Source: UBA10365 sp041441915
GTDB taxonomy: Bacteria; Pseudomonadota; Alphaproteobacteria; Rhodobacterales; Rhodobacteraceae
Length of the DNA: 64,000 nucleotides
Reading direction: 5' to 3'
NCBI GenBank assembly: GCA_041441915.1
Contig: JASDRS010000010.1
Span: forward strand, 62,001 to 126,000
Positions 52,221 to 61,278 of the stretch are shown in pieces; position 1 is the first letter of the stretch; each line of letters starts with the position of its first letter. The notes under the pieces were generated by a model that was not told where the DNA came from, did no database searches, and worked only from the letters and a program-made list of their open reading frames with translations. The position numbers were made by a program, and so were the translations under genes.

Positions 52221-53464
52221 GCGCACCTGACCGGAAGTCTGCGCTGCCCTTTATCACCGATCAGATGCGTGCACTCTTTCAAGGCCAGGGCCCCTTGGGG
52301 CTGGCGGTTTCGGGTGGAGGAGACTCGGTCGCACTTTTGCATTTGGCGCGCCAGTTTGGGCGCCCCTTAGCTGTGGCCACGGTTGACCATAATCTGCGCC
52401 AAGATAGTCGCGCCGAGGCCGAATGGGTTGCAGGCCGGTGCAAAGAGCTGAATATTAAGCATCACATTCTGACTTGGTCTGCTTGGGACCAAAATGGCAA
52501 TCTGCAAGATCAAGCCCGCCGCGCCCGTTATAGGCTTTTGGCCAAATGGGCTGACGTGAATGGAATTGAAACCATCGCTTTGGGCCATACACGCGATGAT
52601 GTTGCAGAAACGTTCCTAATGCGCCTTGGGCGTGGTGCTGGGATTGATGGGCTTTGCGCCATGCAGTCGCGCCGGAGCCATCTAAAGAAAGACTGGGTGC
52701 GCCCACTTTTAGATATGGGCCGCGCCAATCTGCGTGGCTGGCTGGAGTCGCAGGGGCTTGCTTGGTTGGAAGATTCTTCAAATGATGACAGCCGATTTGA
52801 ACGTATTCGCTTTCGCAAAGCAACAGCGGCGCTTGAAGGCCTTGGGCTTGACGCACCGCGCTTGATGCAAGTGGCGGTCCAATTAGGGCAAGCGCGCGAG
52901 GCTCTCGCTGCTCAAGCCCATAATTTTGCCCTTAAGTGGGCCAAAGTTGAAGGTGGCGATGTTGTCTTTGACCGTTCCGCCTATCTGGCCGCACCGTTAG
53001 AGATTTTACGCCGCAGTTTGAGTGCTGCTATTATGTGGGTGTCATGTTCAGAATATGGGCCCAGAGGCCCCACTTTGAAATCCGCCCTAGTGGCCATGCA
53101 GGCTGGCCAATCCTTGCCATTGGGTGGATGCCGCCTGTTGGTTGATAAATCCTCGATCCGCGTTACACGCGAATTGAAAGCGGCCCAGTCGCAAGTTCTA
53201 GCAACCAGTCTTTGGGATCAAAGATGGCAGTTCTTAGGCCCTGATTTGGCAAAGCTGAAGGCTGGTCCATTGGGGGCTGCGGGTCTTTTGAAATGCACAA
53301 ATTGGCGCGAAAGTGGCTTCCCACGGGTCTCGTTATTGGCAAGTCCTGCGCTGTGGTGTAAAGATGAATTGATGTCAGCCCCTTTTGCTGGAAACACAAA
53401 CAATTACAGCCTTTCTCTTGCTTCAGAGCAGAAAGGTTTCTTTCTTTCGCTTTTGTCGTATTGA
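52211..53464 (+). CDS. tilS: tRNA(Ile)-lysidine synthetase TilS
   Basis: TilS converts C34 of tRNA-Ile2 to lysidine, which changes both the codon read and the amino acid attached. The 417-residue protein has the PP-loop SGGGDSVALLHLARQFG (about residue 35), followed by TVDHNLRQDSRAEAEWV, and the tRNA-contact segment GHTRDDVAETFLMRLGRGAG. The C-terminal domain is poorly conserved, as usual. It ends 68 bases before ftsH, an old neighbourhood in alphaproteobacteria, and starts inside the last codons of cpoB. Confidence 0.92.
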   Translation: MSLGAPDRKSALPFITDQMRALFQGQGPLGLAVSGGGDSVALLHLARQFGRPLAVATVDHNLRQDSRAEAEWVAGRCKELNIKHHILTWSAWDQNGNLQDQARRARYRLLAKWADVNGIETIALGHTRDDVAETFLMRLGRGAGIDGLCAMQSRRSHLKKDWVRPLLDMGRANLRGWLESQGLAWLEDSSNDDSRFERIRFRKATAALEGLGLDAPRLMQVAVQLGQAREALAAQAHNFALKWAKVEGGDVVFDRSAYLAAPLEILRRSLSAAIMWVSCSEYGPRGPTLKSALVAMQAGQSLPLGGCRLLVDKSSIRVTRELKAAQSQVLATSLWDQRWQFLGPDLAKLKAGPLGAAGLLKCTNWRESGFPRVSLLASPALWCKDELMSAPFAGNTNNYSLSLASEQKGFFLSLLSY

Positions 53465-53532
53465 ACCTGCGCGATGAGTGTCTATCTATGGACAAGGCAA
53501 CGTCTTGTTGTGAATAATTAAGGAGAATCTTC

Positions 53533-55461
53533 GTGGGTAATGCACGAAATATTGCGTTTTGGGTTGTTTTATTCCTGTTGGTTTTTGCCTTGTTCAACTT
53601 GTTTGGCGGCAGTACGGCCAGCAAAGCAGCGCGAACTTTGTCTTATTCAGAATTTATGGCGCGGGTTGATAATGGCGACGTGACCTCTGTCACGCTTGAC
53701 GGAGAACGCATCATTCTGCGCACCATTGATGGGACCCAGTATCTGACCATTAAGCCTGAAGGCGAAGATATATCAGATCGTTTGATCGCCAAAAATGTTG
53801 AAGTGGAGGCTGAGGCCCAGCAGAGGTCAGGCCTTATGTCAGCGATCGCTGTTTGGCTGCCTTTTTTACTTTTGATTGGCGTTTGGTTCTTTTTTATGAA
53901 TCGTATGCAGGGTGGCGGGCGTTCGGGGGCAATGGGTTTTGGTAAATCGCGTGCAAAATTGCTGACCGAAAAGCAGGGTCGCGTTACATTTGACGATGTG
54001 GCGGGCATTGACGAAGCTAAAGAAGAATTGGAAGAAATTGTTGAATTTCTCCGCAACCCACAAAAATTCAGCCGTTTGGGTGGCAAAATCCCTAAAGGCG
54101 CACTACTTGTAGGCCCCCCTGGAACAGGTAAAACCTTGCTTGCGCGGGCCATTGCGGGCGAAGCAGGCGTGCCGTTTTTTAGCATCTCTGGGTCTGATTT
54201 TGTGGAAATGTTTGTGGGAGTTGGTGCAAGCCGCGTGCGCGATATGTTTGAACAGGGCAAGAAAAATGCGCCCTGCATTGTGTTCATCGATGAAATTGAT
54301 GCCGTTGGCCGTGCGCGTGGCGTTGGCATGGGTGGCGGAAATGATGAGCGTGAGCAGACGCTCAACCAACTTTTGGTCGAAATGGATGGCTTTGAAACTA
54401 ACGAAGGCGTAATCATCGTTGCCGCCACTAACCGTAAAGATGTGCTTGATCCAGCGTTGCTGCGTCCAGGTCGTTTTGATCGGCAAATTCACGTACCAAA
54501 TCCAGACATTAGGGGCCGTGAAAAGATTTTGAACGTACATGCGCGTAAGGTTCCCGTAGGGCCAGACGTTGATTTGCGCATTATTGCACGGGGCTGCCCG
54601 GGCTTTTCAGGTGCTGATCTGGCCAATTTGGTTAATGAAGCGGCCCTTCTAGCCGCGCGTATCGGGCGGCGTTTTGTGGCGATGGATGACTTCGAAAATG
54701 CAAAAGACAAGGTGATGATGGGAGCAGAGCGCCGCTCGATGGTTCTAACCGTGGATCAAAAAGAAAAGACGGCCTATCATGAGGCGGGTCACGCTATTGT
54801 GGGCATGCATATGCCTAAATGTGATCCTGTTTATAAGGCAACCATCATTCCGCGTGGAGGAGCCTTGGGGATGGTTGTGTCTTTGCCTGAAATGGATAGG
54901 TTGAACATGCATAAGGACGAGGCCAAACAAAAGATCGCCATGACCATGGCGGGAAAAGCGGCTGAAATCATTAAATATGGTGAAGACGGGGTATCTTCGG
55001 GCCCAGTGGGAGATATTCAGCAGGCCAGTTCTTTGGCGCGCGCGATGGTGATGCGCTGGGGCATGTCAGATAAAATAGGTAATATTGACTATGCCGAAGC
55101 GCATGATGGCTACGCAGGGAGTACAGCTGGATTTTCTGTCTCGGCCGAGACCAAAAAACTAATTGAGGTAGAGGTGAAATTATTGATCGACGAAGGCTAT
55201 GATGTGGCACGAGGCGTTTTAGTTAAAAACCCTGAGGAATTTGAGCGCTTGGCTAAGGGCCTGCTTGAATATGAAACGCTCACTGGTGATGAAATCAAAA
55301 AGGTCGTAGCTGGCGAAGCTTTGGGCGGAAGTGATGACGGTGACACTCCGGCCTCTGGTGGGGGGGTTGCTTCTGTCGTTGCGCTACCCAAAACTAAGGC
55401 CAAGGAGCCAAAATCCGACAAGGGGCCCGACCCCGAGAGTGAACCGGCACCCAGCGTTTAG
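53533..55461 (+). CDS. ftsH: ATP-dependent zinc metalloprotease FtsH
   Basis: FtsH is the membrane AAA+ protease that degrades misassembled membrane proteins and regulators. The 642-residue protein has two N-terminal membrane spans (FWVVLFLLVFALFNLFGG and IAVWLPFLLLIGVWFFFMN) with a periplasmic part between them, the AAA domain (VGPPGTGKTLLARAIAG, IVFIDEIDAVGRARG, ATNRKDVLDPALLRPGRFDR), and the zinc protease motif AYHEAGHAIVGMH. The C-terminal tail after about residue 600 is acidic and variable. The start is a GTG at 53533 with AAGGAG eight bases upstream. Confidence 0.97.
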   Translation: MGNARNIAFWVVLFLLVFALFNLFGGSTASKAARTLSYSEFMARVDNGDVTSVTLDGERIILRTIDGTQYLTIKPEGEDISDRLIAKNVEVEAEAQQRSGLMSAIAVWLPFLLLIGVWFFFMNRMQGGGRSGAMGFGKSRAKLLTEKQGRVTFDDVAGIDEAKEELEEIVEFLRNPQKFSRLGGKIPKGALLVGPPGTGKTLLARAIAGEAGVPFFSISGSDFVEMFVGVGASRVRDMFEQGKKNAPCIVFIDEIDAVGRARGVGMGGGNDEREQTLNQLLVEMDGFETNEGVIIVAATNRKDVLDPALLRPGRFDRQIHVPNPDIRGREKILNVHARKVPVGPDVDLRIIARGCPGFSGADLANLVNEAALLAARIGRRFVAMDDFENAKDKVMMGAERRSMVLTVDQKEKTAYHEAGHAIVGMHMPKCDPVYKATIIPRGGALGMVVSLPEMDRLNMHKDEAKQKIAMTMAGKAAEIIKYGEDGVSSGPVGDIQQASSLARAMVMRWGMSDKIGNIDYAEAHDGYAGSTAGFSVSAETKKLIEVEVKLLIDEGYDVARGVLVKNPEEFERLAKGLLEYETLTGDEIKKVVAGEALGGSDDGDTPASGGGVASVVALPKTKAKEPKSDKGPDPESEPAPSV

Positions 55462-55510
55462 GCTTTTCGCCGCCCTGGCCCTGTCATGGGCAGATTTTTA
55501 TAGAGGGTCC

Positions 55511-56089
55511 ATGCCAGCTTTAAAACCTACAAACTGTTACGGAACCATTACATGGCTTGGCTATGTGCCAGAACGCAGCAAAGCTTTGCAATCGTTCAGC
55601 GTTCAGGCTCTTTCGGTTGAATTTGTGGGCCCGGTTGGCGAAGATCATGGTGGGCTAACGCGCCACAGCTGTAGTCGCGTTTTGGCGCAGTATAAAAAGG
55701 GTACTACCATTCGCAACACGCGCCAATTGTCGGTTTTGGGTGCCGAAGACCTTGAAGAAATCGCCACTAAGATGGGTCTGGCTGCCCTCAATCCTGCCTT
55801 GGTGGGGGCCACGATGGTTATCAGTGGGATCCCAGACTTTAGCCATATTCCGCCCAGTGCTAGACTTCAAAATGAAGTGGGCGCGACCCTTGTTGTCGAC
55901 ATGGAAAACCGCCCATGTATGTTGCCTGCGAAGCCAATCGAGGCGTTTCACCCCACCTTTGGCAGTCGTTTTAAAGAGGCGGCTTTGGGCAAGCGGGGCG
56001 TGACGGCTTGGGTCGAAGCCGAGGGTAGGTTCCTTGTTGGGGATAGGGTTCGGCTTCATGTTCCTGACCAGCCCCTGTGGCAAACCTAA
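55511..56089 (+). CDS. MOSC-domain sulfurtransferase-like protein
   Basis: A 192-residue protein with a MOSC domain, the fold used to carry sulfur or bind molybdenum cofactor. The domain starts around FVGPVGEDHGGLTRHSCSR, continues to QLSVLGAEDLEEIATKMGL and LNPALVGATMVISGIPDFSH, and has the conserved cysteine in DMENRPCMLPAKPIE. The ATG at 55511 follows AGAGGG; an earlier in-frame start (55331) inside ftsH is unlikely. It follows ftsH by 49 bases. The physiological substrate is not known; a stand-alone MOSC protein may take part in cofactor or sulfur handling. Confidence 0.83.
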   Translation: MPALKPTNCYGTITWLGYVPERSKALQSFSVQALSVEFVGPVGEDHGGLTRHSCSRVLAQYKKGTTIRNTRQLSVLGAEDLEEIATKMGLAALNPALVGATMVISGIPDFSHIPPSARLQNEVGATLVVDMENRPCMLPAKPIEAFHPTFGSRFKEAALGKRGVTAWVEAEGRFLVGDRVRLHVPDQPLWQT

Positions 56090-56275
56090 AGAGTGTTTGA
56101 TTGTTCTTTTTGTATTTGGTACACCATATTCCACGAAGTGCGCTTTTGTTTATGATCGGAAACGCACTCTGGCGGTTTTGCCAACTACGTGGCTTGGAAT
56201 TATGATTGTGAATGTGAAAGCGCTGCCTAGAGTGGCAAAATAACTGGGTAACTTGGGCCCGTTGGGGGAAGTTCT

Positions 56276-57952
56276 ATGACTATTAAAACGGATATTGAAA
56301 TTGCGCGTGAAGCAAAAAAAAAGCCGATTATGGATATCGGCTCGAAACTTGGAATTCCAACAGAGCATTTGTTGCCCTATGGACACGACAAAGCAAAAGT
56401 TAGCCAAGAGTTCATTAAATCTTTAGCCGCAAAGCCGAGTGGCAAATTAATTTTGGTAACGGCAATCAATCCAACGCCTGCAGGCGAGGGAAAAACAACA
56501 ACGACAGTGGGCCTGGGTGATGGCCTGAACCGCATTGGGAAAAAAGCTGTAATCTGTATACGTGAGGCAAGCCTTGGGCCAAACTTCGGTATGAAGGGTG
56601 GGGCTGCTGGCGGCGGATATTCGCAAGTTGTTCCAATGGAAGAAATGAACCTGCATTTTACAGGTGACTTCCATGCAATTACTTCGGCCCATAATCTTTT
56701 GTCTGCAATGATTGATAATCATATTTATTGGGGAAATTCTCTTAATATCGATGCGCGCCGAATCATGTGGCGTCGGGTGATGGACATGAACGACCGTGCA
56801 TTGCGTGATATCGTTGTCAACTTGGGCGGCGTGTCGAACGGGTTCCCACGCCAAACTGGTTTTGATATAACAGTGGCCTCGGAAGTTATGGCGATCTTGT
56901 GCTTGTCGAATGACTTAGATGATTTGCAAAAACGTTTGGGTGATATCGTTGTTGCATATACGCGTGAGAAGAAACCGGTCTATTGCCGCGACATCAAAGC
57001 AGATGGTGCGATGACGGTTTTGCTCAAGGATGCGATGCAGCCTAATTTGGTGCAAACTTTGGAAAACAACCCAGCATTCGTGCATGGTGGCCCATTTGCC
57101 AATATCGCGCATGGCTGTAACTCGGTAATTGCGACAAAGACTGCATTGAAACTGGGTGAATATGTGGTGACCGAGGCAGGCTTTGGCGCTGATTTGGGCG
57201 CTGAGAAATTTTTTGACATTAAGTGCCGCAAAGCAGGGCTATCGCCTGTGGCTGCCGTCCTTGTGGCGACTGTGCGCGCCATGAAAATGAACGGTGGCGT
57301 GGCTAAAGCTGATTTAGGCGCCGAAAATGTTGATGCGGTCAAAAATGGCTGTGCCAACTTGGGGCGTCACATTTCTAACGTGAAAAGCTTTGGTGTACCT
57401 GTTGTTGTTGCTATCAACCATTTTTATTCCGACACTGATGCCGAAGTGGAGGCCGTGAGAGCCTATGTCGCTGGACAAGGTGCAGAAGCGATCTTGTGTA
57501 AACACTGGTCGAATGGTTCGGCTGGAATTGAAGACTTGGCACGTAAAGTGGTTGAAGTTGCAGAATCAGGCGAAGCAAACTTCGCTCCTATCTATCCAGA
57601 CGCGATGCCTTTGCTAGAAAAAATTGAAACCATTGCTAAGAAGATCTATCATGCCGAAGATGTTTCGGCACCTGCAGCAATTGTAGATCAGCTAAAAGCT
57701 TGGGAAGCAGCTGGCTACGGTCACTTACCTGTGTGTATGGCCAAAACGCAATATTCCTTTACTGCTGATGCGAATGTACGTGGCGCTCCTACTGGCCACA
57801 CTATTCCAGTACGCGAAGTGCGTTTGTCAGCGGGTGCAGGGTTCATCGTCGCCATCTGCGGCGAGGTTATGACCATGCCAGGACTGCCGAAAGTGCCATC
57901 GGCTGAAGTAATTCGGTTGAATGACGTTGGTAATGTTGAAGGCTTATTCTAA
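56276..57952 (+). CDS. fhs: Formate--tetrahydrofolate ligase Fhs
   Basis: Fhs makes 10-formyl-tetrahydrofolate from formate, ATP and tetrahydrofolate. The 558-residue protein has the P-loop NPTPAGEGKTTTTVGLGDGL (about residue 63), EASLGPNFGMKGGAAGGGYS, GPFANIAHGCNSVIATKTAL and GVPVVVAINHFYSDTDAEVE. All are family landmarks, and the length is normal. In the 186-base leader there is an imperfect stem-loop (56137-56168). The gene ends with a strong terminator 7 bases after the stop, before folD. Together with folD it fits one-carbon assimilation in marine alphaproteobacteria. Confidence 0.95.
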   Translation: MTIKTDIEIAREAKKKPIMDIGSKLGIPTEHLLPYGHDKAKVSQEFIKSLAAKPSGKLILVTAINPTPAGEGKTTTTVGLGDGLNRIGKKAVICIREASLGPNFGMKGGAAGGGYSQVVPMEEMNLHFTGDFHAITSAHNLLSAMIDNHIYWGNSLNIDARRIMWRRVMDMNDRALRDIVVNLGGVSNGFPRQTGFDITVASEVMAILCLSNDLDDLQKRLGDIVVAYTREKKPVYCRDIKADGAMTVLLKDAMQPNLVQTLENNPAFVHGGPFANIAHGCNSVIATKTALKLGEYVVTEAGFGADLGAEKFFDIKCRKAGLSPVAAVLVATVRAMKMNGGVAKADLGAENVDAVKNGCANLGRHISNVKSFGVPVVVAINHFYSDTDAEVEAVRAYVAGQGAEAILCKHWSNGSAGIEDLARKVVEVAESGEANFAPIYPDAMPLLEKIETIAKKIYHAEDVSAPAAIVDQLKAWEAAGYGHLPVCMAKTQYSFTADANVRGAPTGHTIPVREVRLSAGAGFIVAICGEVMTMPGLPKVPSAEVIRLNDVGNVEGLF

Positions 57953-57958
57953 AAACTG

Positions 57959-57989
57959 AAAGGCCCGCACCCGGAGGGTGCGGGCCTTT
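57959..57989 (+). terminator. Rho-independent terminator after fhs
   Basis: A perfect 14-bp stem, arms 57959-57972 and 57976-57989 (AAAGGCCCGCACCC/GGGTGCGGGCCTTT), with a GGA loop and a CTTTTT tail. It is the strongest terminator in the window and sits between fhs and folD. Confidence 0.95.
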
Positions 57990-58018
57990 CTTTTTAACTT
58001 TTCCAGATGGAGCCTTTT

Positions 58019-58909
58019 ATGCCCGCGCACATTATAGACGGTAAAGCATTTGCAGCAAAAGTTCGTGCTCAGGTGGCAGATCATGTTGCCAAAATTAAAG
58101 TAAGCAGTGGGCAGGTGCCCGGGTTGGCCGTTGTTTTAGTTGGTGAAGATCCCGCATCCCAAGTTTATGTGGGGGCCAAGGGCAAGCAAACCGTCGAAGT
58201 CGGAATGCACAGCTATGAACATAAATTGTCAGTCAACACGACTGAAGCCAATTTGCTGGCTGTGGTTGCACAGCTGAACCAAGATCCAAATGTACACGGG
58301 ATTTTGGTGCAATTGCCGCTACCAAAACATTTGAATTCTGATCTGGTGATCAATTCAATTGACCCTGCCAAGGATGTTGACGGATTTCATATTTCTAACG
58401 TGGGTTTGCTGGGGACAGGGCAAAAGTCCATGGTGCCTTGCACACCCTTGGGCAGCTTAATGATGCTGCGTGATTATCATGGATCGCTTTTGGGGCTGAA
58501 TGCCGTCGTGGTAGGTCGCTCTAATATTGTGGGAAAGCCCATGGCTAATTTGCTTTTGAATGACAGCTGCACTGTTACTATCGCTCATTCACGTAGCAAA
58601 GATTTGGCAAAAATATGCCAAGGGGCTGATATTCTGGTGGCCGCCGTCGGCCGCCCTGAGATGATCACCGCCGACTACATTAAGGCAGGTGCGACGGTGA
58701 TTGACGTTGGCATCAACCGCATTGAACGTGACGGCAAAACCAAACTTGTGGGTGATGTGCATTTCGACAGTGTTGCGGCTGTAGCTGGAGGCATCACGCC
58801 AGTTCCGGGTGGTATTGGGCCCATGACGATTGCCTGCCTTTTGGCTAATACGCTAACGGCCTTTTGTCGCTCCAAAGGATTTGATGAACCTAAAGGGCTG
58901 ACCATCTAA
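58019..58909 (+). CDS. folD: Methylenetetrahydrofolate dehydrogenase/cyclohydrolase FolD
   Basis: FolD interconverts 5,10-methylene- and 10-formyl-tetrahydrofolate with NADP. The 296-residue protein has the substrate site around VGEDPASQVYVGAKGKQ (with the catalytic Lys), GILVQLPLPKHLNSD, DVDGFHISNVG, the nucleotide motif VVGRSNIVGKPMANL, and the C-terminal PVPGGIGPMTIACLLANT. The ATG at 58019 has GGAG seven bases before it, so the ATG at 58007 is not chosen. It follows fhs, but with a strong terminator between them, which implies its own promoter in a very short space or read-through. Confidence 0.94.
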   Translation: MPAHIIDGKAFAAKVRAQVADHVAKIKVSSGQVPGLAVVLVGEDPASQVYVGAKGKQTVEVGMHSYEHKLSVNTTEANLLAVVAQLNQDPNVHGILVQLPLPKHLNSDLVINSIDPAKDVDGFHISNVGLLGTGQKSMVPCTPLGSLMMLRDYHGSLLGLNAVVVGRSNIVGKPMANLLLNDSCTVTIAHSRSKDLAKICQGADILVAAVGRPEMITADYIKAGATVIDVGINRIERDGKTKLVGDVHFDSVAAVAGGITPVPGGIGPMTIACLLANTLTAFCRSKGFDEPKGLTI

Positions 58910-58964
58910 GCGGTACAAGTCAACAGACCTTGCCCTTTTATCACTCTGGTTCTATGCCCACATT

Positions 58965-59777
58965 ATGAAAATCTTATTTCTTGGCGATGTTATGGGGCGA
59001 GCAGGGCGTCAGGCGATCAAAGATCGGCTGGCATCTTTGCGTGCTGAATGGGGTTTGGATTTTGTCGTAGTGAACGGCGAAAATGCGAGTTTTGGAGCGG
59101 GCCTGACCCCAGTACACGCCAAAGACTTGTTGGCGGCCGGTGCTGATTGTGTGACTTTGGGTGACCACTCCTTTGACCAAAAAGATATGCTGCAATTTAT
59201 AGAAACTGAGCCGCGTATATTGCGGCCCCTGAATTACGCAAAGGGCGCGCCTGGTAAGGGTGCGCGCTTGTTCACAGCCACACAAGGTCGCAAAATCTTG
59301 GTGATGCAGGCATTGGGGCAAGTTTTTATGAAACGCCCCTTTGATGATCCCTTCTCAGCTGTCGATGCGGTGCTGCGCGCCCATCCTTTGGGTGGCTTGG
59401 CTCATGCGACCTTGGTAGATATGCACTGCGAAGCCACTTCAGAAAAAATGGCAATGGGCCATTGGTGTGACGGCCGCGCCAGCGTGGTTGTGGGCACCCA
59501 CACCCATGTACCCACGGCCGATGCACAAATTTTGGCCAAGGGAACTGCCTATTTGACTGACACCGGAATGTGTGGCGATTATGATTCTGTGATCGGCATG
59601 GAAAAAACTGAACCGATGCGCCGCTTTATCACTGGTATGCCCAAAGCACGCTTTGAGCCTGCGAATGGTGATGCCACTCTGTCTGGACTTTATGTCGAAA
59701 CCAATGACGCCACGGGTTTGGCACAAAAGGTGTCGATGATCCGCTTGGGCGGACGGTTGCAAGAAGCGCATCCCTAG
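58965..59777 (+). CDS. YmdB-like (TIGR00282) metallophosphoesterase
   Basis: A 270-residue metal-dependent phosphoesterase of the TIGR00282/YmdB family. The metal-binding residues are in KILFLGDVMGRAGRQAI, DFVVVNGENASFGAGL, DCVTLGDHSFDQKDM and VVVGTHTHVPTADAQIL (the latter with a conserved His pair). Bacillus YmdB cleaves 2',3'-cyclic AMP and influences biofilm; the physiological role in this group is not established. It lies 56 bases after folD and just before yebC. The ATG at 58965 gives the conserved N-terminus but no clear Shine-Dalgarno is seen. Confidence 0.87.
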   Translation: MKILFLGDVMGRAGRQAIKDRLASLRAEWGLDFVVVNGENASFGAGLTPVHAKDLLAAGADCVTLGDHSFDQKDMLQFIETEPRILRPLNYAKGAPGKGARLFTATQGRKILVMQALGQVFMKRPFDDPFSAVDAVLRAHPLGGLAHATLVDMHCEATSEKMAMGHWCDGRASVVVGTHTHVPTADAQILAKGTAYLTDTGMCGDYDSVIGMEKTEPMRRFITGMPKARFEPANGDATLSGLYVETNDATGLAQKVSMIRLGGRLQEAHP

Positions 59778-59871
59778 CGACTTTGCACAGTGCTAACGCT
59801 CGGGCTTGCGACTTCCCCTTGGGCTAGGCTATATGACCCAATAGCCGAAACGTTAGATCGGAGACTGGGTC

Positions 59872-60615
59872 ATGGCAGGCCATTCAAAATGGGCAAATAT
59901 CCAGCATCGCAAGGGGCGGCAAGATAAGCTGCGCGCAAAGCTGTTTTCTAAATTGGCAAAGGAAATCACCGTTGCCGCGAAAATGGGCGATCCTGATCCT
60001 GACAAAAATCCGCGTTTACGCTTGGCCGTCAAAGCCGCTAAAGCCGTGTCTTGCCCCAAAGAGGTAATCGACCGCGCCATCAAGAAATCGATGATGGGAG
60101 ATGCCGTAGATTACGCGGAAGTGCGTTATGAAGGCTACGGCGCTAATGGTATTGCGATAATTGTCGAAACCATGACTGATAATTTAAACCGAACAGCCAG
60201 TAATGTGCGCAGCTATTTTGCCAAATGCGGTGGCAACTTGGGCACCACAGGTTCGGTGGCCTTTATGTTTGATCGAATGGGTGAGATCACCTACCCCCCT
60301 AAAGCAGGTGACAGTGACTCCGTGATGATGGCTGCGATTGAAGCGGGAGCGAGCGACGTTGAATCGGACGAAGACGGTCACTGGATTTATTGTGATGCCA
60401 CTGATCTGAGCGAAGTGTCCGAAGCTCTGGAAAAAATCTTGGGTGAAAGTACTGAGGCCAAGCTGATCTGGAAGCCGCATAACCAAACCAATCTTGATCT
60501 TGAAGCCGCAACTAAGTTGATGCGGTTGATCGATCTCTTGGAAGAGGATGACGACGTTCAAAACGTCACCGGAAACTTTGATATTCCAGAGGATGTTGCG
60601 GCACAACTGAACTGA
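59872..60615 (+). CDS. yebC: YebC/PmpR-family transcriptional or translational regulator
   Basis: A 247-residue protein of the YebC family, recently linked to helping ribosomes through proline stretches in addition to its older designation as a transcriptional regulator. The family opens with MAGHSKWANIQHRKGRQD and continues with NPRLRLAVKAAKAVSCPKE, VDYAEVRYEGYGANGIAIIV and LNRTASNVRSYFAKCGGNLG. Full length, with GGAG eight bases before the ATG. It is the first gene of a small cluster that runs on into the two transporters. Confidence 0.93.
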   Translation: MAGHSKWANIQHRKGRQDKLRAKLFSKLAKEITVAAKMGDPDPDKNPRLRLAVKAAKAVSCPKEVIDRAIKKSMMGDAVDYAEVRYEGYGANGIAIIVETMTDNLNRTASNVRSYFAKCGGNLGTTGSVAFMFDRMGEITYPPKAGDSDSVMMAAIEAGASDVESDEDGHWIYCDATDLSEVSEALEKILGESTEAKLIWKPHNQTNLDLEAATKLMRLIDLLEEDDDVQNVTGNFDIPEDVAAQLN

Positions 60616-60663
60616 TCGGGCGCAGATTATTTGCCCTTTGGGTAACGCAGAAGTGGGGCTTCA

Positions 60664-61278
60664 ATGGTCAGTGCAGCGCTAGCAGGATATCTAGTTAGCT
60701 TAAGTTTAATCTTGGCTATTGGTGCGCAGAATGCCTTTGTCTTGCGCCAAGGCTTGCGGCGTGAATTTGTTTTTCCTGTGGTTTTGATCTGTGCACTGTC
60801 GGATGCTTCGCTGATTGCATTGGGCATTGCGGGGTTGAGTTCAGTTTTGCAGCTTTGGCCACCCATGCAAATGGTTATGCTTTGGGGTGGTGCGTTATTT
60901 TTGATCACCTATGGGGCCTTGCGGTTCCGGTCGGCCTATCGCGGTGGGCAGGCTTTGGTTGCAGCAAATTCAGCACCTGCAACCTTGGGTAAAGTGATTG
61001 CAACTTGCTTGCTTTTCACGTGGGCTAATCCGCATGTGTATGTTGATACTGTGGGTCTGATTGGATCTATTGCCGCGCAGTATGCGCCTGACCAATTTGC
61101 CTTTGGCATTGGAGCAACCTTAGGCAGCTTTAGCTTCTTTGCTGCCTTAGGCTATGGCGCGCGATTTTTGGCGCCGCTTTTTGCAAAGCCAAAATCTTGG
61201 GTGATGTTAGAGTTTGGGATAGGCACGGTGATGTGGATCATCGCTGCAGGGCTGATATTTGAGGGCCTAGGCCTGTGA
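60664..61278 (+). CDS. LysE/ArgO-family amino acid exporter
   Basis: A 204-residue inner-membrane protein with six hydrophobic spans. The family signature is in LSLILAIGAQNAFVLRQGLR (residues 13-32), and WANPHVYVDTVGLIGSIAAQ marks the fourth region with its conserved Asn-Pro. LysE/ArgO proteins export lysine and arginine or their analogues; the substrate here is not certain. It starts 48 bases after yebC, and its stop overlaps the GTG start of the DMT transporter by four bases, so both transporters are co-translated. Confidence 0.88.
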   Translation: MVSAALAGYLVSLSLILAIGAQNAFVLRQGLRREFVFPVVLICALSDASLIALGIAGLSSVLQLWPPMQMVMLWGGALFLITYGALRFRSAYRGGQALVAANSAPATLGKVIATCLLFTWANPHVYVDTVGLIGSIAAQYAPDQFAFGIGATLGSFSFFAALGYGARFLAPLFAKPKSWVMLEFGIGTVMWIIAAGLIFEGLGL

